Source of the DNA: Bacillota bacterium
GTDB taxonomy: Bacteria; Bacillota; Clostridia; Christensenellales; Aristaeellaceae
Direction of reading: 5' to 3'
Assembly: GCA_023411175.1 (NCBI GenBank)
Contig: JAEYPB010000043.1
Span: forward strand, 35,712-99,711
DNA length: 64,000 bases
The notes beneath the pieces were generated by a model, which searched no databases, was not told the origin of the DNA, and saw only the letters and a list, made by a program, of their open reading frames with translations. The translations under genes and the position numbers were made by a program. This document shows, piece after piece, positions 23,701 through 32,024 of the stretch. The first letter of the stretch is position 1, and the number at the start of each line of letters is the position of its first letter.

Positions 23701-26700
23701 CCGCCAGCAGTTCAATCTCAACGGAAGCGGGGCGCCTGCCGTAGTAGTTCCTGTCGTCGTCCCACTTCTTGGTGCCCTCGACCTTGATCTTGACCTGCTT
23801 TATCGTGTTGATGAAGTTCAGCCCGTCCTGCGTGCTGGTGTAGGTATCCGGCGTCACCTCTTCCACCGTGTAGATGTAGGTGTGGCCGTCCTCAACCTCG
23901 CCCCTGCCGACCGCGCTGCCGACCGCGTACTTGGGAAGGTTCCGGAAGATGTAGCTTCCGCGGCCATCCTCAATCTCCGTGGTCCTGTACAGCTTTCCGT
24001 CGCGGAAGAGCTTGATGGTTACATCCGGGCGCTTCCGGGGATCTTCTGATTTGTCGTCGATCCACTTCTTCGTGCCGCCGACATCCACGTAGCCCTGCTT
24101 GAGTTTGTTCTTAACGGCGACGCCGTTCTCTCCCTCAAGCCCGGTGTGGAAGTCCTCGTAGTCGCTCCTCAGGTCAACCTCTCTGACGCTGTAAACGATG
24201 GTTCTGCCGCCCCTTGCGTACTTGGGCAGGTTATCCCACGTGGCCGTCCAGGCGTTGCCGTCATTGAGCGTCTTGTTCCCGTAGTTTGTCGCGCTGCCGT
24301 CCGCGCGCAGCTCAAACTGCACGGAGGTCGGCCGGTTCTGGGATTGGCCGTCCACCCAGCTCTTGGTGACCTTGAAGGTAACCTTGGGCACGGTGTACAC
24401 GTTCTTGATGTCGTACTGCCCGGTCCCCTTGACCGATTCGTACCCTTCCGTCGTGTCGTTCTCGCGGACGGAGTAGATGATTTCATACGCCCTGCCATCC
24501 GCGTAACGGTACTTCGGAAGATTCTCGAACTTGTACTTCCAGTTGAAGCTTGAGTAGTAGCTCGGCGCCGCGGTTTTGATCTGCCTCGGATTCATCTCCG
24601 CGCCGTCCGCCAGCAGCTCAATCTTCACCCAGTCGGGCCGCTTGTTGTAGTAGTCGCCGTTGTCGTCCCATTCCTTGGTGCCTTCCACCTTGATCCACAC
24701 CTGCTTGAGCGTGTTCGTGATGGCGACACCGTTCTCGCCCTGAAGGGGCTCGTAGCTGTCTTTATAGTCGCCCCTCAGATCGATTTCTTTGGCGCTGTAG
24801 ATGATCTCCCAATTGTTCAAGTCGTACTTGGGCAGATCCGTCCAGGTATACGTCCAGCTGTTCGCTCCGCTGAGATCAACCTCGTTGTTCTGGATCGGCG
24901 CGGGGCTAATGCCGCTGTACAGCCGAACCTTCACAGACGTCGGGCGATTGGCCGTGCCGAGATCCACCCAGGTCTTGTTGATCTTGAAGCTGGTCAGCTT
25001 CGTGTTGGTGATCGTTGCGCCCTTGCCGTCGCGCCAGGGCGTGGTGCTGGAAGCGTAGCCAGCCACCGTGTTCTCCGCGACGGAGTAGTCGATCTTCCTG
25101 CCGCCCAGTGTGTACTTGGGCAGTCTGTTCCAGGTGTACTTCCAGCCATTGCTGCTCGTCAGATCCTGCTGTGCGCCGGGGATCGTCGCGTTGTCAGAGC
25201 CGCTCAACGTCACCGTTACCTTGTCCGGGCGACCCGTTCCCCTGCCGTCCAGCCACTTCTTCTCAACCTTGAAGCTGGTCAGCCTGATGTTGGTGATCGT
25301 CGCACCGGTCTCGGTGGGTGTGATGATCGCGGTGTAGCCATTCGGCACATTCTCCGTCACCTTGTAGGTGATGGTCTGGCCGGCCAGCGGGCCGCTACCG
25401 CTCACGATCTCCGGAAGGTTGTTCGTCCACACGTACGTCCAACCCTCAGACTTCTTCAGCGAAGCGGTGAACTTGTAGTCATCGCCCAGCGACGTATCGC
25501 CCACATAGCCCTGCAGCGTCACGTCGACCTTGGTCAGGCTCTCGTTCTCTCCGTCGTCTCTCCAGACCTTCTGGACGGCGAACGATGTCCTGGGCACGGT
25601 GAATGTATTCAGGATGTCGTAGGTGCCCGTCACCGCGCTCGGCAGATACCCGGGGGCGGGGTTGATCTCTTCAACCCTGTACTGAATCCTGGTCGCGATG
25701 CCGGCGGCATCGTAGCTGAACTCAGGCAGGTCGTCAAAGCTGTACGTCCACGCCGGGTCGCTTGTCGCGCTCGCGGTGGTCGTATCGGAGGCCTGCGTCG
25801 CGCCGCCCACAAACAGGCCGATCGTGACCTGGCCCGGGCGCTTGAAGAGGTAATCCTCATCGCCGGCCCACAGCTTCGTGCCTTCCACCTCGATGGTGGT
25901 GTTCGAAGGCGAGTACTCGCCCTTCAGTACCACGTTGCCAGCGGGCATTGACACTTCGTCGTCTGTCCCGTACGTCGTATTGTCGTACTTCCAGCCACCG
26001 AAGGTATACCCTTCGACCGGCGTGTGCGCCTTGACCGTCGCCTTGTCGCCCACGTGGTACACCGTCGTATCCGTCGGATACGTCGTACCGGCAGGTGCGC
26101 CGCTGATCTCGTACGTCACGCTGTAGTCGATTGCGGTGTACACGAAGATCAGTACCTTGTTCGCAGCGTCCACCTTGATCTGCTTCGTCTGAGCGTCCGG
26201 CGTGTATCCGGTGATATCCTTCGCCGTTTCCGGGTACGTCTCGTCGAACGTTCTGTTCGTCCTCACCGCATCCGTCGCCAGTTTGTCGCCAGTCTCGCTG
26301 CCCTTGCGGTACTCCACCGTGTACGTGTAGTCGCTCTTCGCGGTGTACACGAAGATCAGTACCTTGTTCGCAGCGTCCACCTTGATCTGCTTCGTCTGAG
26401 CGTCCGGTGTGTATCCGGTGATATCCTTCGCCGTTTCCGGGTACGTCTCGTCGAAGGTTCTGTTCGTCCTCACCGCGTCCGTCGCCAGTTTGTCGCCAGT
26501 CGTGCTGCCCTTGCGGTACTCCACCGTGTATGTGTAGTCGTTCCGGAGCGTATAGGAGGCCGTCAGCGTCACGTTCTTTGCGGGCATTGTGAAGCTTGTC
26601 GCGCCCAGTGTCACATCCGGCGTCGACCAGCCTGTGAAGGTATAGCCTTCAATGACCGGCCCGGGCTGCAGGGTCACATTGGAGTCAACGGGAACATCCG

Positions 26701-29700
26701 CGAAGATGAGCGGATATCCAACCACTGTTCCGTATTGCGCAGGAACCTCATACGTCACCGTGTAGGAGTTCTTTGTAAAAGTGGCCGTAAAGAGCACATT
26801 GTGGTTCGGCATTGTGAACTGGCCGTCCTGCCAATCTTCCGCATCCACATCACTTGTGAACCAGCCGCTGAAAGTATATCCGGGCGGCACCGTCGGCGTG
26901 CCTCTCACCGAGACGTTCTTGCCGTTTGCGACATGGTCAACGGAGCCAACCACTACGCTGTCGATCTTGTACGTTACGGTGTAGATGTCCCACTTGTAGT
27001 AGAGATTGATGGTGTAAGCGTCGGGAGAGGTGCTCTGAACCAGGTAGGTTCTGCTGCTGAGCAGCTGCCCCTGAGCATCCTCCGCATGGTCGTAGTGCTG
27101 GTTCGCAACGGTGCCGATCGCCGCGGTGTAGGAATCCCCCACGCGCTTGGTTACCGTTACGGTCTGCGACTCATCCGGCGCGCCATAGGTGTCGTCCGGC
27201 AGCTGCGGGTAGTGCTTGACCGTGATGGTCACTACCTTGTACGGCTTGTACCGGAAGACGATCACATTGGACTCGGGCTGATTCGCGGACAGCGTCATTT
27301 CCTTAATGTAATTGCCCGGCAGCGGGTAGTATCCCAGAATCGGCTTGTAGTACTCCACAACGCGGGAGTCCGCAAAACCGGTTACGATCTTGGGATCAAC
27401 GCCGGGGATCGGATGATCCACACCGCCCTCATCCACATACACGTAATTGACGGTGTAGCTGTATCCGGCAAAGGGCTTGTACGTGAAGGTGATGACGTTG
27501 TTGGCCTTGACCTTGCTGAGCGTAAGCGCAGCGGGAGCAACGCTCTTGAAAGCGTAACCCTTGATGGCGATCGGGGTCTCATCCGCGTTAGAAGAGCCCG
27601 CGGTGATCACCGTTCCGGCCGCCTTGTTGGGCACGGTCTTTGCGGCGCTGAGGGCGTTACCCAGTTCGTCCACGTAAAGGACAGTGTACTGGGTGATCAC
27701 GGTTCTCCAGCCTGCGTAAAGCGTGGTGTCCACGTAGATGTTGCTGTTGGGGTTGAACGGCGTGGTGCATTCCGGGTTGCTGAACCAGCCGATGAATTCG
27801 GACGTGGCGCTGTCGTTCGGCCCCTTCAGGTCGGTGACCTCGTCCCCGCTGTTGTACTGTTCCGACGGAATGTTCTTTCCGAAGGACACCGGGTCGTAGG
27901 ACAGCGTTACCTTCCTGGGCGTCCACTTGGCGTAGACCGCCAGGTTGCCCGCGGGCATTCTCCTGTTCGCGAAGTCGGCGATTTCGATCTTCGTGCCATC
28001 CACGAAAGTCGGGGTTGTATACCACCCGGCGAAGTCCATCACCTTGCCGTTAATGGTGATGGTGTTCCCCGTCCAGTCGTAGTTCCAGTTGAACGGAGAA
28101 TTCTTGAGCAGGCTCAACTTCATCTCATAGGGCACGTCGGCGATGTTCGTCGTCACGACGGTGCCGTTGCTGGTCAGCGAGCTGTAGCTGAACACGTACT
28201 TGTTGCGCGTGTAGTAGAAGTTGTAATTCCTGTAGAGCGTACCATTCCAAGTCCTTTTGTAAACGTCCGAATTGGATGCACTAGAGTAAGTGAAGCCTTC
28301 GAGGGCCTTACCGCCCAAGCCATCGTTCTCTCCCAGAATCAGGTTCTGAGAAGCCTGGTGCTGCCAGTAACCGTTTACCGTCGTGCCCGAACCGGTGGGG
28401 TATGGCGGAGTCGGCTTATCATCGCCAGCGATGGCTTCAACCCAGTACTTGACGGTCACATTTCGTGAGTCGTCATACGTTGCTTTGTAGGTGATGCTGG
28501 TACCGCTAGACGGCAACAGCTCGGCGTTGACTGTCCACCGGTGGGTGATCCACGTGGATTTGCTTGAATTTGTCCACCCGAGGAACCCATTGGAGGTGCC
28601 GCGGTTCTTCCAAGTGTTCCCATCCTTGTACTGGAATACTCCGTTGTAGGTGCTGGGCCAGATGGTATCGATGCTCTGCCCATATTTGACTTGGATGCTG
28701 TAATTGTCATCCGTCTTCCGACTGCCAGCCGAGTCTCCATTGAACAGGAAGCCACTGCTGTTCCCATCCAGATCAAATTTGATCGTAAATGACTTGAGCT
28801 TGTAGTAGACGTTGAGCACGGATGTGCCGTCCGGCTTGACCAGGACGTCCTCATCACTATCCTGGTATGTTGATACTTTTACGCCATTGTTGGTGCTGGG
28901 GTCCTTGTTGACCTGGTAAGCGGTAAACTCCTTAGTTGTATCGCCGCCGCTGCCGGTGGTTGCATTGACCTTAGAGCCAACAGGTGCCGTGCGGTTGGTG
29001 ATCTGGTCAAAGTAATCGTAGTCGGACAGCGTTCCCGGAACCGGATCGTGGTCAAGGCCCGGCTTCTCCAGCCAGTAGACGACCTTGTACCCAACGTTTT
29101 TCGGCGTCCACTTGGCGTAGTAAGTGCGATCCAGCGTGGTCACGCCAGCGGGGTAGGCCATCGTCGTCGGGAATACGTTGACCTTCGCGGTCAACGCCTC
29201 GTCCGAGTACCACCCGTCAAATGTGTAGCCGACGCGCGTCGGATCGTCGGGCTTGGTCAGCGCCGCGCCGAAGCGGGCGGAGATCGGAGCCACATACGTG
29301 CCGTCGTTGCTGTCAAAGAGAATGGTGCCGATCTCACGATCATAGTACAGATCAAGGTTGATCGTCTCGTTGGCGATCAGCACGCCCATCACACCCGAAG
29401 GCGTGATGAAGCCGGGGATGGCTTTGTACTCCGCGCCATCCGGCTCAACCAGATCGTTGGCGATGCCAGAACGGGGGATGTCCGGATAACTGGCTTTGTT
29501 CTGGGCGTAGGTGTCTGCCGACACATCCTGGAAGAAGTAGCGAATGACATAGTTGGCGGCGGCTGCAGCATACGTCACCGTAATGGTGTTGCCTGCGCCA
29601 ATGGGAAGTGCGTTCGCGGGATCATTTCCGTAATAAGCCGTCAATGCGCCGGTCTGCGAGGTTTCGATGGTGACAGGCGTCTGCGCCGTGGTAAACCCGG

Positions 29701-30181
29701 AGACAGAAGGCGAAGCGACGGTCGTCGAGTCACCCTTGGCCTTCAGCTGAACCGTTTCCGGCGTCGCGGCGGCGGTCGTACCGGCGCCATCGGGCTTAAC
29801 GTAGTTTATCGTGACGCTGACTTTTTCCACCTTATCATAGGTGGCGGTATAGGTGATTGTATCGCCGTCACTTCCGGAAACCGCCCCTATCCCAGGGTTC
29901 CAGCCGGCGAATTCAAGCTCATAATCGTCGCTGGGCGAGGCGAGCGTGGGCGTTTCCGGAGGAATCGGCGTAGCACCCTCCGCCACAAGCTGCTGTGCCA
30001 ACAGGGTATTGGCTCCGTCGGCGTTCCTGAATTCCACGGTATGATATCTGGGCATCGGCGTTGCTTCGCCAATCGTGGTGCCGTCATCGGCAAAAGCGAA
30101 AGGCAGCGTCGCGGGTAACGACTGACCAAGCATCAATACCGTCAAGAGGATTGACAGTATCTTTCGGGTCATGCTTTTCAT
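20795..30181 (-). CDS. Giant secreted surface protein with InlB/MucBP-like repeats and about 16 Cna-B domains
   Basis: 3128 residues. A signal peptide (MKSMTRKILSILLTVLMLGQ...) ends near residue 31. Residues 35-1425 hold beta-grasp repeats of the InlB B-repeat/Listeria-Bacteroides type (VGYTFDGWYSDEALTAKVNV) and MucBP-like units (YTVNYVYVDEGGVDHPIPGV), including two nearly identical 69-residue units. Residues about 1426-3035 are some 16 Cna-B domains of about 100 residues, with the Lys (GTKKW), Glu (YSVEE) and Asn (ITNT) positions expected to form an intramolecular isopeptide bond. A last InlB-like repeat ends in PLAGGTVANVGDSFD. There is no LPXTG motif, hydrophobic anchor or charged tail, so its way of staying on the surface is unclear. 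RBS GAGGAGG. Probably an adhesin or stalk. Confidence 0.92.
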   Translation of the reverse strand: MKSMTRKILSILLTVLMLGQSLPATLPFAFADDGTTIGEATPMPRYHTVEFRNADGANTLLAQQLVAEGATPIPPETPTLASPSDDYELEFAGWNPGIGAVSGSDGDTITYTATYDKVEKVSVTINYVKPDGAGTTAAATPETVQLKAKGDSTTVASPSVSGFTTAQTPVTIETSQTGALTAYYGNDPANALPIGAGNTITVTYAAAAANYVIRYFFQDVSADTYAQNKASYPDIPRSGIANDLVEPDGAEYKAIPGFITPSGVMGVLIANETINLDLYYDREIGTILFDSNDGTYVAPISARFGAALTKPDDPTRVGYTFDGWYSDEALTAKVNVFPTTMAYPAGVTTLDRTYYAKWTPKNVGYKVVYWLEKPGLDHDPVPGTLSDYDYFDQITNRTAPVGSKVNATTGSGGDTTKEFTAYQVNKDPSTNNGVKVSTYQDSDEDVLVKPDGTSVLNVYYKLKSFTIKFDLDGNSSGFLFNGDSAGSRKTDDNYSIQVKYGQSIDTIWPSTYNGVFQYKDGNTWKNRGTSNGFLGWTNSSKSTWITHRWTVNAELLPSSGTSITYKATYDDSRNVTVKYWVEAIAGDDKPTPPYPTGSGTTVNGYWQHQASQNLILGENDGLGGKALEGFTYSSASNSDVYKRTWNGTLYRNYNFYYTRNKYVFSYSSLTSNGTVVTTNIADVPYEMKLSLLKNSPFNWNYDWTGNTITINGKVMDFAGWYTTPTFVDGTKIEIADFANRRMPAGNLAVYAKWTPRKVTLSYDPVSFGKNIPSEQYNSGDEVTDLKGPNDSATSEFIGWFSNPECTTPFNPNSNIYVDTTLYAGWRTVITQYTVLYVDELGNALSAAKTVPNKAAGTVITAGSSNADETPIAIKGYAFKSVAPAALTLSKVKANNVITFTYKPFAGYSYTVNYVYVDEGGVDHPIPGVDPKIVTGFADSRVVEYYKPILGYYPLPGNYIKEMTLSANQPESNVIVFRYKPYKVVTITVKHYPQLPDDTYGAPDESQTVTVTKRVGDSYTAAIGTVANQHYDHAEDAQGQLLSSRTYLVQSTSPDAYTINLYYKWDIYTVTYKIDSVVVGSVDHVANGKNVSVRGTPTVPPGYTFSGWFTSDVDAEDWQDGQFTMPNHNVLFTATFTKNSYTVTYEVPAQYGTVVGYPLIFADVPVDSNVTLQPGPVIEGYTFTGWSTPDVTLGATSFTMPAKNVTLTASYTLRNDYTYTVEYRKGSTTGDKLATDAVRTNRTFDETYPETAKDITGYTPDAQTKQIKVDAANKVLIFVYTAKSDYTYTVEYRKGSETGDKLATDAVRTNRTFDETYPETAKDITGYTPDAQTKQIKVDAANKVLIFVYTAIDYSVTYEISGAPAGTTYPTDTTVYHVGDKATVKAHTPVEGYTFGGWKYDNTTYGTDDEVSMPAGNVVLKGEYSPSNTTIEVEGTKLWAGDEDYLFKRPGQVTIGLFVGGATQASDTTTASATSDPAWTYSFDDLPEFSYDAAGIATRIQYRVEEINPAPGYLPSAVTGTYDILNTFTVPRTSFAVQKVWRDDGENESLTKVDVTLQGYVGDTSLGDDYKFTASLKKSEGWTYVWTNNLPEIVSGSGPLAGQTITYKVTENVPNGYTAIITPTETGATITNIRLTSFKVEKKWLDGRGTGRPDKVTVTLSGSDNATIPGAQQDLTSSNGWKYTWNRLPKYTLGGRKIDYSVAENTVAGYASSTTPWRDGKGATITNTKLTSFKINKTWVDLGTANRPTSVKVRLYSGISPAPIQNNEVDLSGANSWTYTWTDLPKYDLNNWEIIYSAKEIDLRGDYKDSYEPLQGENGVAITNTLKQVWIKVEGTKEWDDNGDYYNKRPDWVKIELLADGAEMNPRQIKTAAPSYYSSFNWKYKFENLPKYRYADGRAYEIIYSVRENDTTEGYESVKGTGQYDIKNVYTVPKVTFKVTKSWVDGQSQNRPTSVQFELRADGSATNYGNKTLNDGNAWTATWDNLPKYARGGRTIVYSVREVDLRSDYEDFHTGLEGENGVAVKNKLKQGYVDVGGTKKWIDDKSEDPRKRPDVTIKLFRDGKLYRTTEIEDGRGSYIFRNLPKYAVGSAVGRGEVEDGHTYIYTVEEVTPDTYTSTQDGLNFINTIKQVKIKVEGTKKWDDDRNYYGRRPASVEIELLADGNPLTPAKKVSATGSSWSYSFTELDKYRYVGDKAYVIDYSVRENNPAEGYTWRLEEGDRSRHSGGDWDKDEYDIVNKFTMPKVSFKVTKTWVDGDGELRPETVTVRLLADGQPAPNQDTKTLNDGNGWTAKWENLPKYKAGGATIVYSVEETNLDDAYEPTYTPMTAEAGSTITNRLNQVYLDIGGTKKWVDDKADTPWLRPTVTINLYRDEVLFKTARITGGGTGYLFEDLPKYAIGGDVAANAPEDGHTYSYRVEEATVPGYDKAQNGFDFTNTITQVKIDVRGTKTWMDSFNFFNKRPGSVEIELLADGEVFDPAKKVNATGSSWTYSFTGLDKYRYDDDHAYEINYSVRENDTTEGYTSTKGLGKYDIINWYVVPKTTFTATKQWVDGNASNRLAEVWVTLTADNIPVPLSSRKLTNNNGWTHTWDTLPVYKQGGGTIVYGVVEFPVPGKYTVSYQKATDGRSATVTNTIKQRYTQVTGTKAWVDDKANTPAERPDVTINLYRDSVFYASTTITNGGGSYSFTNLPVYAVGDAVKPGETVDGHAYTYTVEEVTPDTYESDQDGEDFFNTIKQVLFDIEGSKSWVDHLGETPEERPDVTINLYRDSVFYASTTITDGGESYSFTDLPTYAVGSDVNPGETPDGHKFSYRVEEVTPDTYESDQDGEDFFNTIKQVEFDLGGSKAWIDGYAETPELRPTVTINLWRDNPNPGESDEPYRKATITGGGTSYLFEDLPTYAVGDAVLDGEEADGHVYEYHVTESPVEGYSSEQDGMDFTNTKLADVIIRKIWDDGDAFYRPATPLTLELLKNGAFDRSATIADPQGSGASWSYVFEDLPEYDENGKIDYTVYEPVVPAAPRYTATHNGLEVTNTSYVTITFVDYNGIPLKQVKVKHGGSTTAPTVTSDRVNYTFIGWDKPASAWDGNVTRDTTINAVYALIEEAAVELTELGIPLAGGTVANVGDSFD
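21666..22260. repeat. Near-identical 300-bp tandem repeat of type C Cna-B domains
   Basis: Domains 13 and 14 of the giant protein are almost identical in DNA, offset by 300 bp. The stretch coding RPDVTINLYRDSVFYASTTI occurs at about 21850-21910 and again at 22150-22210, and the stretch coding EEVTPDTYESDQDGEDFFNT at about 21670-21740 and 21970-22040. This indicates a recent duplication. Confidence 0.7.
21976..24710. repeat. Three-domain (A-B-C) higher-order repeat of Cna-B units, three copies
   Basis: Cna-B domains 5-13 follow a fixed order of three subtypes, each unit about 900 bp: roughly 23802-24710, 22871-23801 and 21976-22870. Type A begins near VEGTKKWDD and has the RP..VEIELLADG strand; type B begins PKVTFKVTKSWVDG; type C begins with GGTKKWVDDKA and has RPDVTINLYRD and EDGHTY. 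Two additional C-type domains follow, so the array expanded by unequal exchange in two modes. Confidence 0.75.
26133..26546. repeat. Tandem 207-bp repeat in the giant surface gene
   Basis: Two copies, 26133-26339 and 26340-26546, differing at only a few bases, encode two 69-residue MucBP-like units (VEYRKGSTTGDKLATDAV and VEYRKGSETGDKLATDAV). Their near identity against diverged neighbours points to recent duplication or gene conversion. Confidence 0.85.
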
Positions 30182-30276
30182 GCGGCATCCTCCTCAACCT
30201 GAATAATCAAATATCCTCAAATCTTCCGGCCGATATCTTTAAAACCGACCGTGTTCGGGCGAGCTGCCTTTGTGTT

Positions 30277-30972
30277 CTAGTTTACAACCGTAGCGAGAAC
30301 CCTCCAACGGCTGTTGACGGTTTCCTGAGAGGCGGTATAGCTGAGGGATCGACCGTTCGCACCGTCAACATCGCGCCAACCGCCGCCGCTATTCTGCTGC
30401 CATTGGAGCTGGACAGTCAGCCCGTCGAATCCAATCAACTCACAAGACATCGTAATGGTATCGCCAGGGTTGACCACTTCGCTCAATGTGCTGCTGACGC
30501 GAACCGCGCGCTCAGCGGCAACCGGCGCAGCTTCTTCCGCAGGCGCTTCTTCCACGGGTTCAGGAATTCTGAGGAAGGCCGAGTATACATACCCGGTGAC
30601 TCCGTCGGCGCGAATCTTCGTCCAGTCTCCCTCTGTGCCGAGGGTGGTGACGCTCATTCCGCTCGTGAGTTTGCCGATGATCTCGGCGTCCATGCTGGCG
30701 GCGGCACGGATGTTTACGCTGCCGCCCTCCTCTTCGGTCTGGATGACCGCTTCAACTTCCACAGGTTCCGGCGCTGCGGTCTCTTCCGGGGCCGCGCCGG
30801 GCTCCTCGGTGGGAAGCGCCTCGGGGGACTCCGGCTGCGCTTCGTCTCCACCCGGATTGGCGATGCTAGGGGAAACCGGATCGCTGACGTAGGTGGCAGC
30901 GAAGGCGGTTGTTGCGCTGAACAGCAGCATTGCAGCCACGATCAGGGCGACCAGCTTGTTCGTTTTCTTCAT
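30277..30972 (-). CDS. Secreted SH3b and Ig-like domain protein
   Basis: 231 residues. Signal peptide MKKTNKLVALIVAAMLLFSA with cleavage near TAFA-ATY. A Pro/Glu/Ala linker (residues about 35-85) leads to a bacterial SH3 domain (VNIRAAASMDAEIIGKLTSG ... GYVYSAFL), usually a cell-wall binding module. A second linker is followed by a C-terminal Ig-like module of about 65 residues (VNPGDTITMSCELIGFDGL, WRDVDGANG) that resembles the one in the next gene upstream. RBS GAGGAGG. It lies directly upstream of the giant surface gene on the same strand and may be co-transcribed with it. No catalytic domain is seen. Confidence 0.85.
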   Translation of the reverse strand: MKKTNKLVALIVAAMLLFSATTAFAATYVSDPVSPSIANPGGDEAQPESPEALPTEEPGAAPEETAAPEPVEVEAVIQTEEEGGSVNIRAAASMDAEIIGKLTSGMSVTTLGTEGDWTKIRADGVTGYVYSAFLRIPEPVEEAPAEEAAPVAAERAVRVSSTLSEVVNPGDTITMSCELIGFDGLTVQLQWQQNSGGGWRDVDGANGRSLSYTASQETVNSRWRVLATVVN

Positions 30973-31046
30973 GGTATAAACCTCCTCGTCTTCCAGGTGG
31001 TATGGATTGAACTTCGGTCTGTTTTGTCGTCCGTAAAAGCCAAATT

Positions 31047-31064
31047 CCGGAACTTTCGTTCCGG
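31047..31064 (-). terminator. GAAA-loop hairpin between the two small secreted protein genes
   Basis: Perfect 7-bp stem (CCGGAAC / GTTCCGG) with a GAAA tetraloop, 13 nt after the stop of the upstream gene. Only a weak T stretch follows (AATTTGGCTTTT), so termination would be partial at best. Confidence 0.4.
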
Positions 31065-31077
31065 CTTGATACGGGTG

Positions 31078-31599
31078 CTATAGAGTGGGTGCCGCGTCCA
31101 CCGCGACCCTGTATGCCCAGGAGGCGTTGTCCTCCGTGATGCGGATGATCATCCTGGTCGAGTCCTGCCCCTTTATGTCTCTCCACTGGCCGTCTTCACA
31201 GGCCTGCCAGCGAATCGCGTACTCGAGACCCTGAAATCCGTTGAGCTCGGCGGTAAGGACCAGCTCATCCCCGACGCGCAGTGTTTTGATGTCGCGGTTG
31301 GCGCGGATGACGACGCTGGGCGCCGGGCCACCGGCGAGCGGCACCAACTCATCCTCGATGATCTCGATCTCCCCAGCCGGTTCCGGCTCGGTTTCTTCAT
31401 TAAGAAGGTGTTCGCCGCTCTGCTCCTGAGGCTCAGACACATCCACGGAAACGGATGGAGCGGGTGCTTCCTGCGCTTCCGTCATGACCGGCTCCTCGAG
31501 CACGGACGGCGCTTCCGCAATGGCTGGGACGCCGCACATGACAAAGAACAGAATGGAGGCAAGCCCTCCGAGAAACAACTTTCTGACCGCTATGCTCAT
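31078..31599 (-). CDS. Small secreted protein with Ig-like domain
   Basis: About 173 residues from the ATG at 31599 (a longer start at 31653 would put 18 residues before the signal peptide and is unlikely). Signal peptide KLFLGGLASILFFVMCGVPA, then a Pro/Glu-rich linker with IIEDELVPLAGG, then an Ig-like module (LRVGDELVLTAELNGFQGL, WRDIKGQDSTRM). The module is paralogous to the C-terminus of the following SH3b protein. The PLAGG string also occurs near the C-terminus of the giant protein, though here it is internal. Function unknown; probably part of the same surface assembly. Confidence 0.75.
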   Translation of the reverse strand: MSIAVRKLFLGGLASILFFVMCGVPAIAEAPSVLEEPVMTEAQEAPAPSVSVDVSEPQEQSGEHLLNEETEPEPAGEIEIIEDELVPLAGGPAPSVVIRANRDIKTLRVGDELVLTAELNGFQGLEYAIRWQACEDGQWRDIKGQDSTRMIIRITEDNASWAYRVAVDAAPTL

Positions 31600-32024
31600 G
31601 GTTTCGATCGCCCCCTGTTTTGGAAACATTTTGTTAATTCCGAGTACTTTCATGGCAGGATTTGCCTGTCTATGCGCACATTATAAGGGACAGGCGTTAC
31701 GGGGCCGGTTACATTCATACCCTCGATCTCTGTTTAATCCGGCGAGTCTTCCCATGAAATGTCATCCACTGCGCGCCAGCCTCAAAATCGCTGGTTTTCG
31801 CCGACAAAACCCATGGAATGCAGCCTGCATACGGGTTACGCATTGTATTGAAGTCGCATGAAGAAAAGGGGTATCCTTTTCTTGGCACCCTTCGCGCACG
31901 CCGTCCTGCCAAACCCCCTGTGCGCCGACCAACGCATGCGTCAACGCCTCCGCGCGCGGTTTATGGCCGCCTGCGGGAAACCGAACCGTCAAAGCCGCGC
32001 GGTCACAAAGAATCTTTCTCTAGC

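Noticed and set aside
21014..24049. Plus-strand open frame of about 1011 codons, and another at 26024-28468
   Set aside because: Both are mirror frames of the repetitive giant surface gene; their apparent repeats follow the Cna-B repeats and no domain or ribosome site supports them.
21000..26600. CRISPR-like regular repeats
   Set aside because: The repeats are coding, 207-900 bp long and in frame with the surface protein; there are no short repeats with unique spacers.
30215..30240. Sigma-28 promoter near CCGATAT upstream of the giant gene
   Set aside because: CCGATAT reads on the plus strand, away from the gene, and no TAAA lies 15-16 bp before it.
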